This document shows positions 42,467 to 50,285 of a stretch of DNA of 64,000 nt, piece by piece (the stretch's first letter is position 1; every line of letters starts with the position of its first letter). The stretch lies in assembly GCA_001898625.1 (NCBI GenBank), contig MKUP01000011.1, positions 124,001-188,000 on the forward strand, in the 5' to 3' direction. The notes below the pieces were generated by a model that worked only from the letters and a program-made list of their open reading frames with translations, was not told the DNA's origin and searched no databases. Origin of the DNA: Burkholderiales bacterium 67-32. Its GTDB lineage: Bacteria > Pseudomonadota > Gammaproteobacteria > Burkholderiales > Burkholderiaceae_B. The position numbers and the translations under genes were made by a program.

Positions 42467-43042
42467 TCAAAGGATGCCGCGATACGTCGCAAGCGCCTTC
42501 GTGGTCTGCACCAATCCCTGCCGGAGCAGGATGTCCAGGTAACGGTCGACATCGATAGAGGGATGAACAAGCTGCGCGCGCTGGCGCTGCGCCGCGGACA
42601 CTACCGCTGCCGCATCGAGATCGAACAGATTGTCGATGAACTCGTCCGGATGCTGCGATTCGATTCCAAAGGTGGCCAGCGCGTCCTCAGGGAAGTCCCG
42701 CTGGTTGAAGGTCACGATCACGCTGGCGCCACAACGGATGGCCGCAGCCAGTACATGGCGGTCGTCTGAATCCGGCAGGACCAAACCGTCGATCAGCCCT
42801 TCATAGCCCTCCACGACACCGTCCGGAATGGCACGATCCATCAAGTCAGAGGTTCGATCCAATTGTGCGCGCGTCAAATCTTGCCGATTAAGCAGCAGGT
42901 TGCGCTTCCATTCCTCGTGGATCTCGCGACTCCATCGCGCCCGAAACCGACCTGATAACCCCAACCACATCAGGAAGTCTCTCAACGGCGCGGGATAAAG
43001 CACACATGCATCGTAGATAACCGTGAAGGGGGAATGCCTCAT
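42467..43042 (-). CDS. PIN-domain toxin, VapC50-like
   Basis: A 191-residue PIN nuclease. The acidic site starts with Asp in VIYDACVLYPAPLRDFLMWL, followed by an internal acid in EIHEEWKRNLL and DSDDRHVLAAAIRCGASVIVTFNQRDFP near residue 95. Its length and N-terminus resemble VapC50 of Mycobacterium rather than short VapC proteins; PIN toxins of this type cleave RNA. The ATG overlaps the antitoxin stop (ATGA), the usual coupling for such pairs. It ends 4 bp from the convergent histidine-kinase gene. Toxin activity is predicted from family and operon, not shown. Confidence 0.83.
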   Translation of the reverse strand: MRHSPFTVIYDACVLYPAPLRDFLMWLGLSGRFRARWSREIHEEWKRNLLLNRQDLTRAQLDRTSDLMDRAIPDGVVEGYEGLIDGLVLPDSDDRHVLAAAIRCGASVIVTFNQRDFPEDALATFGIESQHPDEFIDNLFDLDAAAVVSAAQRQRAQLVHPSIDVDRYLDILLRQGLVQTTKALATYRGIL

Positions 43043-43503
43043 TCATACCCCATCTTCAACTCCTGCGACTGCCGCGCAAGTTCGCCCATGGCCTGCTCGG
43101 CGGCACGGTCACGCGCATCCTTGTACCGCATCAGATCGGCGAACCGCACACGGCGGTGCTTGCCCGTCCGGTGAAAGGGCAACACGCCATCCTCCAACAG
43201 CTTGACCAGATGCGGACGCGAAACATTGAGCATATCCGCCGCCTCCTGGGTGGTGAGTTCGGCGTGAACAGGCACGACCTTCACCGCATTGCCATCGGCC
43301 AGTTCGGCCAGTATGTCCACCAGCAGGCGCAGCGCGGAGGTAGGCAGCTCTACCTGATGAGCCTGGTTCTTGTCATCGAAGATCTGGATTCGCTGCGTCT
43401 CGACACGCGTCGCCAGATAGGCCGCCAGCGCACGCTGGCCTTGCACGGCGGCTTGAACCTCCCGCTCGACAGGCAGCATCATCTTGGATGAAGCATTGGC
43501 CAT
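43039..43503 (-). CDS. Excisionase-type HTH antitoxin, VapB50-like
   Basis: A 154-residue DNA-binding protein. The excisionase/MerR-like helix-turn-helix is at about residues 84-130: LTTQEAADMLNVSRPHLVKLLEDGVLPFHRTGKHRRVRFADLMRYK. The preceding part (QIFDDKNQAHQVELPTSALRLLVDILAELADGN) is predicted to be helical. The C-terminus probably neutralises the PIN toxin encoded next. Antitoxins of this unusual length and domain type accompany VapC50-like toxins. The first gene of the pair, it is preceded by an A-rich region with repeated CGAAA motifs that could be its own operator. Confidence 0.85.
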   Translation of the reverse strand: MANASSKMMLPVEREVQAAVQGQRALAAYLATRVETQRIQIFDDKNQAHQVELPTSALRLLVDILAELADGNAVKVVPVHAELTTQEAADMLNVSRPHLVKLLEDGVLPFHRTGKHRRVRFADLMRYKDARDRAAEQAMGELARQSQELKMGYE

Positions 43504-43518
43504 GGCAAAACTCCCGAA

Positions 43519-43571
43519 CGAAAAAACACCCCCATATTAATCGAAACATTCGAAAAACGAAACAAACGAAA
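43519..43571. promoter_or_regulatory. CGAAA repeats upstream of the toxin-antitoxin operon
   Basis: Five CGAAA units lie at 43519, 43542, 43551, 43558 and 43567, with TTCGAA at 43549-43554, in an A-rich stretch unlike the surrounding GC-rich DNA. They are candidates for antitoxin binding and hold the likely minus-strand promoter. The rest of the 487-bp gap 43504-43990 is filled by repeats E and F and the mucD promoter region. Confidence 0.45.
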
Positions 43572-43621
43572 ATCCGTCTCTCCCCCGATAGCAAACCCCG
43601 ACCAGAGCAAGCACACCGCCC

Positions 43622-43665
43622 CCACTAGGCCCAGGATGCGGTGGATCCGGCTGCGCCGGTCAGGG
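43622..43665 (-). repeat. Partial dispersed repeat, copy E-
   Basis: Minus-strand fragment of the long stem and CTAG tail (CTAGGCCCAGGATGCGGTGG.. CCGGCTGCGCCGGTC). It directly precedes copy E+, suggesting a nested or rearranged repeat cluster between the toxin-antitoxin pair and mucD. Confidence 0.7.
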
Positions 43666-43679
43666 AAGCCCACCCCCAA

Positions 43680-43770
43680 GCGGCCTTTGGCCGCTCCCCC
43701 TCAAGGGGCGGCCCTGGCGGACCGGCAAAGCCGGATCCGCGGCGCCCCGGGTCTAGTACCGGTTTCTTGG
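43680..43770 (+). repeat. Dispersed structured repeat, copy E+
   Basis: Plus-strand copy with a diverged first stem (CGGCC-TTT-GGCCG) and a long stem with outer arms GGCCC/GGCGCC around the invariant CGGACCGGC..GCCGGATCCG core. The tail GGTCTAGTACCGGTTTCTTGG points towards copy F. The outer arms differ from other copies on both sides. Confidence 0.8.
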
Positions 43771-43836
43771 TACGCCACACCGTTGCTACCGCTGGCAGCC
43801 AGCGACAGCAACCGTGCCACGACCCAAGATGGCCCC

Positions 43837-43921
43837 ACTAGACCCAGGATGCGGTGGATCCGGCTCCGCCGGTCCACCCGCATCGCCCCCTGGGGGGCGC
43901 GCGTCAGCGCGTAGGGGGGGA
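43837..43921 (-). repeat. Dispersed structured repeat, copy F
   Basis: Minus-strand full copy, inverted relative to E+ and ending at the base before the CTTAAG box of mucD. Long stem arms are GATGCGG/CGCATC; first stem ACGCGC-TGA-CGCGCG. Copies E+ and F make a paired head-to-head unit like REP-based BIMEs. Confidence 0.85.
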
Positions 43922-43938
43922 CTTAAGTTCCTCTTAAG
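43922..43938. promoter_or_regulatory. PmrA/QseB-type box before mucD
   Basis: CTTAAG-TTCCT-CTTAAG is an exact match to the CTTAAG-N5-CTTAAG site of PmrA-like regulators. It lies 52 bp before the mucD ATG and immediately after repeat F. The nearby response regulator has a recognition helix of this type. Confidence 0.75.
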
Positions 43939-43990
43939 ACAAGCGCTCCACCATGACGCCATGTTCCATCACCTGGCAGAGGAGCCCACC

Positions 43991-45448
43991 ATGAACACCC
44001 GCAAATTCTCCGCTTCGCACCTGGCTGTCGCCCTGGTTGCCGCCGGCGTGTTCGGCGCCGCCGGCGCCACCGCGTTCCAGCGCACCGCCACGACGCAGGC
44101 CGTACCGGTCTCCGCCGCGAGCACGCTGGCGGCCGCGCCCGTGGGCGCGGTGACACCCCCCGATTTCTCGCAGATCACCCAGCGCTACGGCCCGGCCGTG
44201 GTCAACATCAGCGTAACCGGCACCACCAAGGTCTCGGACGACGACGGCGATCCGTTCGCGCAGTTCTTCCGCGGCTTCCCCGGCTATCCCGGCGGCGGTG
44301 GCGGCGGCACGCACAGCGTGCCGATGCGCGGCCAGGGCTCCGGCTTCATCGTCAGCCCCGACGGCATCATCCTGACCAACGCCCACGTGGTGAAGGACGC
44401 CAAGGAAGTCACCGTCAAGCTGACCGACCGGCGCGAATTCCGCGCCAAGGTGTTGGGCTCGGATCCCCAGACCGACGTCGCCGTGCTGAAGATCGATGCG
44501 CGCAACCTGCCGGTCGTGGTCGTGGGCAACCCCAGCGACCTGCGCGTGGGCGAATGGGTGCTGGCCATCGGCTCGCCCTATGGCCTGGAAAACACGGTGA
44601 CGGCGGGCGTGGTCAGCGCCAAGGGCCGCTCGCTGCCCAACGACGGCTCGGTGCCGTTCATCCAGACCGACGTCGCCGTCAACCCGGGCAACTCGGGCGG
44701 ACCGCTGTTCAACTCGCGCGGCGAAGTGGTCGGCATCAACTCGCAGATCTACAGCCAGACCGGCGGCTATCAAGGCCTGTCGTTCGCGATCCCGATCGAC
44801 GTGGCGGCCAAGGTCAAGGACCAGATCGTGGCGCATGGCGAAGTCCACCATGCCCGCCTGGGTGTCACCATCCAGGAGGTCAACCAGGCGCTGGCCGATT
44901 CGTTCAAGCTGGACTCGCCCACCGGCGCGCTGGTCGCCAGCGTGGAAAAGGGCAGCCCCGCCGACAAGGCCGGCCTGAAGTCCGGCGACATCATCCGCAA
45001 GATCGACGGCAAGCCCGTGGTGGCCTCGGGCGACCTGCCCGCGGTGATCAGCCTGGCCACACCGGGACAGGACGTCAAGCTGGAAGTCTGGCGCAACGGT
45101 TCGCCGCACGACATCGTCGCCAAGCTGGGCAGCGCCAAGGCGGAAGCCACGGCCAGCGCCGATACGCGCGGCGGCGCCGCGCACGGCCGGTTGGGGCTGG
45201 CGCTGCGTCCGCTCACGCCGCAGGAACGGATGGCCGTGGGCGACAATGGTGGGCTGGTGGTCGAGCAGGTAGGCGGCCCTGCCGAGCAGGCCGGCATCGA
45301 ACCCGGGGACTTGCTGCTGTCGCTGAACGGCGTCCCGGTGCGGAGCGTCGACCAGGTGCGCACGCTGATCGCGAAGTCGGGCAAGAACGTAGCGCTGCTC
45401 GTGCAGCGCGGCGATGCCAAGATCTTCGTACCGGTGCAGCTCGGCTGA
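43991..45448 (+). CDS. mucD: Periplasmic serine endoprotease MucD/DegP
   Basis: An HtrA-family protease and chaperone that degrades misfolded envelope proteins. The 485-residue protein has a signal sequence or signal anchor (about residues 8-28), a trypsin-like domain with catalytic triad H132 (TNAHVV), D162 (QTDVAVLKID) and S235 (NPGNSGGP), a Gly-rich loop near 100, and two PDZ domains (about 288-375 and 395-480). ATG 43991 has GGAG in front. It is preceded by a perfect PmrA/QseB-type box, so it is probably controlled by the two-component system encoded upstream, from which a toxin-antitoxin pair now separates it. Confidence 0.94.
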   Translation: MNTRKFSASHLAVALVAAGVFGAAGATAFQRTATTQAVPVSAASTLAAAPVGAVTPPDFSQITQRYGPAVVNISVTGTTKVSDDDGDPFAQFFRGFPGYPGGGGGGTHSVPMRGQGSGFIVSPDGIILTNAHVVKDAKEVTVKLTDRREFRAKVLGSDPQTDVAVLKIDARNLPVVVVGNPSDLRVGEWVLAIGSPYGLENTVTAGVVSAKGRSLPNDGSVPFIQTDVAVNPGNSGGPLFNSRGEVVGINSQIYSQTGGYQGLSFAIPIDVAAKVKDQIVAHGEVHHARLGVTIQEVNQALADSFKLDSPTGALVASVEKGSPADKAGLKSGDIIRKIDGKPVVASGDLPAVISLATPGQDVKLEVWRNGSPHDIVAKLGSAKAEATASADTRGGAAHGRLGLALRPLTPQERMAVGDNGGLVVEQVGGPAEQAGIEPGDLLLSLNGVPVRSVDQVRTLIAKSGKNVALLVQRGDAKIFVPVQLG

Positions 45449-45463
45449 TCGCCTGACGCAACC

Positions 45464-45486
45464 GGCCGGGGCATCGCGCCCCGGCC
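45464..45486. terminator. Hairpin between convergent mucD and GntR gene
   Basis: A perfect 9-bp stem, GGCCGGGGC and GCCCCGGCC, with a 5-nt loop, 15 bp after the mucD stop and 19 bp before the end of the opposing GntR gene. It is symmetrical and could stop transcription on both strands; no T-run is present. Confidence 0.5.
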
Positions 45487-45505
45487 ATCCTCGCCGGCCG
45501 CCGCC

Positions 45506-46222
45506 CTATCGGGCGGGCGGCCGGTTCAGTTTGCGCAGGATGCTTTGACGCGTGTTGTCCAGGTGCGTGGTCATCGCCTGCCGCGCGGCCTGGACGTCCT
45601 GCCGCACCAGCGCGTCGATCAGCGCCAGGTGTTCTTCGCGGCCGGGGCCGTAGCGTTCCGGCATGCGCTTCAGGTTGAACATGCGCGTGCGCCGGCGCAG
45701 GCTGCGCACCATTTCGCTCAGCACGACGTTGCCGCTGGCGTCGGCGATCAGGTTGTGCAGGGCGTCGTCCAGTTGCCAGTGATCGGCGGGATCCGGCTCG
45801 GGATCGTTCTCGAGCAGCTCGAACTGTCCGCGCAAGCGCTCCAGTTCCTCGACGGCGATGTGGCCGTTTGCCAGCGTCACGGCCTCGGTCTCGAGCATGC
45901 TGCGGATGTGCAACACGTCCATGATTTCCTGGACCGAGATTTCCCGGACCATGATGATGCGGCCCAGGTGGCGGACGATGACGCCCTCGTTCTCCAGGCG
46001 GCCCAGCGCCTCGCGTATCGGCGTGCGCGAAATCTGCAGGGAGTCGGCAAGGCTGCGTTCCTGCAGCACGGCGCCCGCGGGCAGGTCTCCGCGCAGGATC
46101 TTGTCCAGCAGTTGGTCGTAGGCCTGTTCGCTCAGGCTGCGGCCGCTGCCGTCGCCCCGGCCTGGCGCCGGGCCGCCAAGGGAAGCGTCGAGCGGTGTCT
46201 CGTGGGTGAGTTCTTCTGGCAT
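45506..46222 (-). CDS. GntR-family regulator (FadR/FCD subfamily)
   Basis: A 238-residue regulator with an N-terminal GntR winged helix (EQAYDQLLDKILRGDLPAGAVLQERSLADSLQISRTPIREALGRLENEGVI, about residues 28-80) and an FCD all-helical effector domain with the metal/ligand pattern (DDALHNLIADASGN; EEHLALIDALVRQD). ATG 46222 is chosen; a longer start at 46249 would include a GTATAC palindrome in the coding region. It follows the D-aminoacylase gene by 43 bp on the same strand. GTATAC sites lie at its own start and in the cluster's divergent promoter, so it probably represses both. Confidence 0.87.
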   Translation of the reverse strand: MPEELTHETPLDASLGGPAPGRGDGSGRSLSEQAYDQLLDKILRGDLPAGAVLQERSLADSLQISRTPIREALGRLENEGVIVRHLGRIIMVREISVQEIMDVLHIRSMLETEAVTLANGHIAVEELERLRGQFELLENDPEPDPADHWQLDDALHNLIADASGNVVLSEMVRSLRRRTRMFNLKRMPERYGPGREEHLALIDALVRQDVQAARQAMTTHLDNTRQSILRKLNRPPAR

Positions 46223-46229
46223 ACCAATA

Positions 46230-46235
46230 GTATAC
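46230..46235. promoter_or_regulatory. GTATAC operator core at the GntR gene start
   Basis: GTATAC within ATACCAATAGTATACCCC lies 8 bp upstream of the GntR start codon, a position suited to autoregulation. FCD-type GntR proteins commonly bind palindromes centred on GTATAC or related cores. Confidence 0.45.
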
Positions 46236-46265
46236 CCCGCTGCCCGCATGTCCCGATCGCCCCGT

Positions 46266-47735
46266 TCAGCGGGCGCCGCGCCGCAGCGCGCGGCCGGGCC
46301 GGGCCGCCCGGCCTTCCCCGCCGTGCCACACCTGGCCGCCGTTGACGAACACATGGCGGATGCCCGCGGCCCGCTGCGTGGGCGCGTCGAAAGTCGCCAG
46401 GTCGGCCACCACGGCGGGGTCGAAGACGGTGACGTCCGCATAGGCGCCCTCGCGGATCGCGCCGCGGTCCGTCAGGCCGAAGAACTCGGCCGGCAGTCGG
46501 GTCATCCGCTGCACGGCGTCCTCCAGGGTCAGCAGCCCCAACTGGCGCGCGTAGTGGCCCAGCACGCGCGGAAAGGTGCCCCACAGGCGCGGATGCGGAT
46601 GCGTATCGTGCGGCAAGCCGTCCGACCCGATCATGGTCAGCGGATAGGCCATGATGCGGCGTACGTCCTCTTCGTCCAGCATGAAGTAGATCGCGCCGGC
46701 CGGCAGCAGCCGCCTGGCGGCCTCGACCGGCAGGCAGCCCCAGTCGCGCGCGATGTCGACGATGTCGCGCCCGGCCTGCTCCGGATGGTCTCGCGACCAC
46801 GTCACCATCACACGCATCTGGCCCCGGCACCGCTCGGGATCGAGCGCGGTCGAACCCGCGACATAGGGATAGACGTCCAGCCCTACCCGCTGCTCGCGGC
46901 TCGCCCGGCCGATGCGCGCCAAGGTGCGGGTCGAGCGGCCGAAGTTGGCGGGGCCGATCACCTTGTGGTGCGAGATCAGCACCGCGACGTCGGCATCGCG
47001 GCCGATGCGCAAGGCCTCCTCCAGCGATTCCTCAACCCCGTCGCCCTCATCGCGCATGTGGGTCGCGTAGACCCCGTCGCTGCCGGCCATGACGTTCGCC
47101 ACGTCCACCACTTCCCCGGTGGGCGCCATGCGGCTGACCGGGTAGTACAGCCCGGTGCTGAGCCCCAGCGCCCCCGCCTCGAACGCCCGCGCGAAGCGCT
47201 GGCGCATCGCCCGCACTTCGTCCTGGCTGGCGGGCCGCTCCAGGTCGGACATTTCCGCCAGGCGCAGCGTGGAATGGCCCACGAGGCAGGCCACGTTGAC
47301 CGCGGCCGGATGGCGCGCCAGCTCATCCAGATAGGCACCGAAATCGGGAAAGCGGAAGGCCGAGGCCTCGCCCAGCAGATGGAAGGTGGCGGGCACACCG
47401 GCGCGCGGCAGCACGGGCGCCAGGCTGATGCCGCAGTTGCCGGTGACCACCGTGGTGACCCCCTGGCTGACCTTGCAGGCCATGTCGGGTCCGGCCAGCA
47501 CGGCGTTGTCGTCGTGGGTATGGGAATCGATGAAGCCCGGCGCCACGACGCAGCCCGCCACGTCGTACGCCTGTTCCGCCTTCACCCCTTTCAGGCTGCC
47601 CACGGCGACGATGCGATCCCCGGCCAGCGCGACATCCGCGACGAAGCCCGGCCGGCCGCTGCCATCGACCACGGTCCCGCCTTCGAGCAGCACGTCGCAG
47701 CGCTGAAGCCCGGGGAGCGATTTGGCATTCGTCAT
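46266..47735 (-). CDS. D-aminoacylase (N-acyl-D-amino-acid deacylase)
   Basis: This zinc amidohydrolase releases D-amino acids from N-acyl-D-amino acids. The 489-residue protein has the typical order: LEGGTVVDGSGRPGFVADVAL, metal motif DSHTHDD, bridging Cys in TGNCGISLAP, THMRDEGDGV, ISHHKVIG with metal His, and IGSDGLPHDTHPHPRLWG with the catalytic Asp. The length equals that of the Alcaligenes enzymes. It is divergent from the DapA-like operon. With an ABC importer and two amide-type hydrolases in one locus, it suggests catabolism of an N-acylated or cyclic amide compound. Confidence 0.9.
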   Translation of the reverse strand: MTNAKSLPGLQRCDVLLEGGTVVDGSGRPGFVADVALAGDRIVAVGSLKGVKAEQAYDVAGCVVAPGFIDSHTHDDNAVLAGPDMACKVSQGVTTVVTGNCGISLAPVLPRAGVPATFHLLGEASAFRFPDFGAYLDELARHPAAVNVACLVGHSTLRLAEMSDLERPASQDEVRAMRQRFARAFEAGALGLSTGLYYPVSRMAPTGEVVDVANVMAGSDGVYATHMRDEGDGVEESLEEALRIGRDADVAVLISHHKVIGPANFGRSTRTLARIGRASREQRVGLDVYPYVAGSTALDPERCRGQMRVMVTWSRDHPEQAGRDIVDIARDWGCLPVEAARRLLPAGAIYFMLDEEDVRRIMAYPLTMIGSDGLPHDTHPHPRLWGTFPRVLGHYARQLGLLTLEDAVQRMTRLPAEFFGLTDRGAIREGAYADVTVFDPAVVADLATFDAPTQRAAGIRHVFVNGGQVWHGGEGRAARPGRALRRGAR

Positions 47736-47797
47736 GAAGGGTCCTTTGCTGAGGTCGTGGCCGCATTATGCCCAACGAACCCGATCGGAACACCACG

Positions 47798-47805
47798 GGT
47801 ATACC
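47798..47805. promoter_or_regulatory. GGTATACC operator in divergent promoter
   Basis: GGTATACC is a perfect palindrome between the D-aminoacylase gene (start 47735, minus) and the DapA-like gene (start 47904, plus). It shares the GTATAC core with the site at the GntR gene, so both directions of the cluster could be controlled by that regulator. Confidence 0.55.
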
Positions 47806-47903
47806 ATAGGTGTTCCTACGCCATACATTTCAATAGACTTTGCTCGACCCAAGCAGAAGCGGGCCGGAAACGCCCCGCGGGCAGGCAACCAGGAGGAGGA
47901 AAG

Positions 47904-48836
47904 ATGTCGAGTGCCGCAAAAGACGCCGCGCAAGTCCTGCGCGGCGCGTTCAGCATCGTCGTGACGCCGTTCGAGCGGGAAGGCCGCCTGGACGAAGGCG
48001 CCCTGGCGGCCAATATCGAGCGGACCCTGGACCTGGGCTACGACGGCGTCCTGATCGGTGGCACCTACGGCGAATTCGCCACCATGACGCTGGACGAGCG
48101 CGCGCGGCTGTTCCGCGCCGCGGCCGGCGCCGTCGGCGGCCGCGCGGGCCTGCTGCTGTGCGCGGCCGGCTCGGATCCGCGCGGCGTGCGCGAACTGACA
48201 GCGCTGGCCGGCGAGCTGGGCGGCTATCCCATGGTCATGCCGCCCTATGTATCGGAAGTCACCGACGCGCAGATCGTGCGCTTCTTCCAGGACATCGCCG
48301 CCGAGGCGCCGGGCGGCGTGGTCATCTACAACGCCCCCGGGGTCGGCATCACGCTGTCCGTGCCGACCTTGGAACGGCTGGCCGACCTGCCCGGCGTGGT
48401 GGGCCTCAAGCAGGGCGAGCTGAACCCCACCGTGGTCGACCAACTGGTCGGCCGCCTGGGCGGGCGCCTGCAATTGCTGTCGGCGTCCGACCTCGCCCTG
48501 ACCGGCCCCGCCACGGCGGGCTTCGACGGACTGACCAGCACCAACAGCTGTGCCCTGCCCGAGCTGATCCTGGCGGCCTATCGCGCGCTGCGCGCGGGCG
48601 ACGCCCGGACCGGCGGCGCGCTGCACCGGTCATGGTTCGCCTACCGCGAGCTGGCGCGACGCCATGGCCAGCCGCAGACGGTCAAGGCGGCCATGCGCGG
48701 CCGGGGCTGGAACGGCGGCTTCGTCCGCTCGCCGCTGCGGGACCTGGAGGAAAGCGCCCGGGCGGACGTGGAGTCGGCCGTCCGCGACGCCATGCAGGCT
48801 TTCGATCGCTATCGCACAACGGGAGGAATCCAATGA
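47904..48836 (+). CDS. DapA/NanA-superfamily lyase or synthase
   Basis: A class I aldolase-type TIM-barrel enzyme of 310 residues, related to dihydrodipicolinate synthase and N-acetylneuraminate lyase. The Schiff-base lysine is K169 in VVGLKQGELNP, the catalytic tyrosine is Y142 in VIYNAPGVG, and the substrate loop reads GGTYGEFATMTLDER instead of the usual GTTGE. The altered loop and the cluster argue against lysine synthesis. AGGAGGAGGA precedes the ATG. It heads a seven-gene operon and overlaps the next gene as ATGA. It may cleave a pyruvate-type unit from the substrate; the reaction is unknown. Confidence 0.85.
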   Translation: MSSAAKDAAQVLRGAFSIVVTPFEREGRLDEGALAANIERTLDLGYDGVLIGGTYGEFATMTLDERARLFRAAAGAVGGRAGLLLCAAGSDPRGVRELTALAGELGGYPMVMPPYVSEVTDAQIVRFFQDIAAEAPGGVVIYNAPGVGITLSVPTLERLADLPGVVGLKQGELNPTVVDQLVGRLGGRLQLLSASDLALTGPATAGFDGLTSTNSCALPELILAAYRALRAGDARTGGALHRSWFAYRELARRHGQPQTVKAAMRGRGWNGGFVRSPLRDLEESARADVESAVRDAMQAFDRYRTTGGIQ

Positions 48837-50224
48837 GGAAGTTCGTCAAGTGCGCCCAGCTGTTCACGGGCAATAGCAACCAGCCGGTGGGCGGCGGCGT
48901 CCTGGTCGTCGAGGACGACGGCGCCATCTCGTACGCCGGCCCCGCCGCCGGCGCCGGTGCGCCGGGCGAAGGCGTCGAGGTGCTGGACTACTCCAGCTAT
49001 TTCGTCATGCCCGGCATGATCGACGTCCACACCCACCTGGCCTACGGCAATGCCAAGAGCGAGGAAGACATCGACCTCTACCAGCCGATGGAATTCCGCT
49101 CGCTGCGCGGCCTGTTCTTCGCGCAGAAGGTGCTGGCCGCCGGCTTCACGTCGATCTGCGCGCCGGGCGATGCCGGCCAGTTGAGCCTGTCGGTGCGCAA
49201 CGCCATCAACTTCGGCATGTTCGACGGCCCGCGCGTTACCGCCGCCGGCCGCTACCTGACCACGCGGCAGGGGCTGACGGACTGGTATCCCACCTGGATA
49301 GGCGTGCCCGAGACCTCCATTGGCCGCCTGGTCACCAGCCGCGACGAAGCCATCGAGGAAGTCCGACGCCAGGTCAAGAACGGCGTCGACTGCATCAAGA
49401 TCGCGCTGGACGGTTTTCATCGCCGTCCCAACGGCGAACTGGTGGCAGCCTTCACGCAGGACGAGACCACGGCCATCGTCGAGGAGACCCACCGGCTGGG
49501 CAAGCGCGTGGTCGTCCATGCGCGCGGCCGCGAGGCCACCCTGTATGCGGCGCGCGCCGGCGTGGACCTGATCTTCCACGCCTACTACCTGGATGACGAA
49601 TGCCTGGAGGCCATGCTGCGCACCGGCAGCGCCATCGGCCCGACCATGACATTCCCGCGCAACATCATCGAGTTCACGCAGCCGCATGAGCCGGCGAGAC
49701 AGCGTGGACGCCACGAGGACAACCGGCGCGAATACGAGATCGCCTGTGTCAATCTCGCCAAGGCGCGCGAGGCCGGCGTGCCGATGATGATAGGCACGGA
49801 CTCGGGCTTCGCCGTCACGCCCTACGGCGAGTGGCATGCGCGCGAACTGGAGATCTTCGTCGAGGACCTCGGCTTCACGCCCGCCCAGGCGCTGCGCTGC
49901 GCGACCGAGGTGTCGGCGCGCTTCCTGGCCGACTGCGACCGCGTCGGCGTACTGGAAGCCGGACGCCAGGCCGACTTCATCGCCGTCGACGGCTCGCCTC
50001 TGGAAGACATCTCCCTGCTCCAGGACAAACGCCGCATCCGCCACGTCCACCTGGGCGGCAAGCGCATGGAGATCCCGAACCGTTCCTATGATCCACGCAA
50101 GGTCACCGACCAGGCGTGGGCGAACTGGACGGACATCTATACCCAGGAGCGCGTCGACCAGCTCCAGCTTCGCCCGCGCCAGCAGCCCGCCGCGCGGCCC
50201 GCCAAGCGTACGGCCACGGTCTGA
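48833..50224 (+). CDS. Amidohydrolase-family metal hydrolase
   Basis: A 463-residue amidohydrolase of the imidazolonepropionase/prolidase-like group. Metal motifs are MIDVHTHLAYGN (HxH), the KIALDG region with a likely carboxylated lysine, RVVVHARGREATLYA, DLIFHAYYLDDE and the catalytic Asp in MIGTDSGFAVTPYG. The beta-sandwich ends contain FVMPGMIDV and GRQADFIAVDGSPL. It is translationally coupled to the DapA-like gene. It probably opens a cyclic amide or splits an acyl-amino bond of the imported compound; the substrate is not known. Confidence 0.86.
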   Translation: MRKFVKCAQLFTGNSNQPVGGGVLVVEDDGAISYAGPAAGAGAPGEGVEVLDYSSYFVMPGMIDVHTHLAYGNAKSEEDIDLYQPMEFRSLRGLFFAQKVLAAGFTSICAPGDAGQLSLSVRNAINFGMFDGPRVTAAGRYLTTRQGLTDWYPTWIGVPETSIGRLVTSRDEAIEEVRRQVKNGVDCIKIALDGFHRRPNGELVAAFTQDETTAIVEETHRLGKRVVVHARGREATLYAARAGVDLIFHAYYLDDECLEAMLRTGSAIGPTMTFPRNIIEFTQPHEPARQRGRHEDNRREYEIACVNLAKAREAGVPMMIGTDSGFAVTPYGEWHARELEIFVEDLGFTPAQALRCATEVSARFLADCDRVGVLEAGRQADFIAVDGSPLEDISLLQDKRRIRHVHLGGKRMEIPNRSYDPRKVTDQAWANWTDIYTQERVDQLQLRPRQQPAARPAKRTATV

Positions 50225-50285
50225 ACGCCACGACGCGTTCCCCCGCGGCCCTTGCCGAGTTTGGATCTTTAAAGGAGAAGCAGTC

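Noticed and set aside
47904-48836. Assignment of the DapA-like gene to lysine biosynthesis
   Set aside because: The substrate loop differs from GTTGE, and the gene sits in a catabolic operon with an importer and hydrolases.
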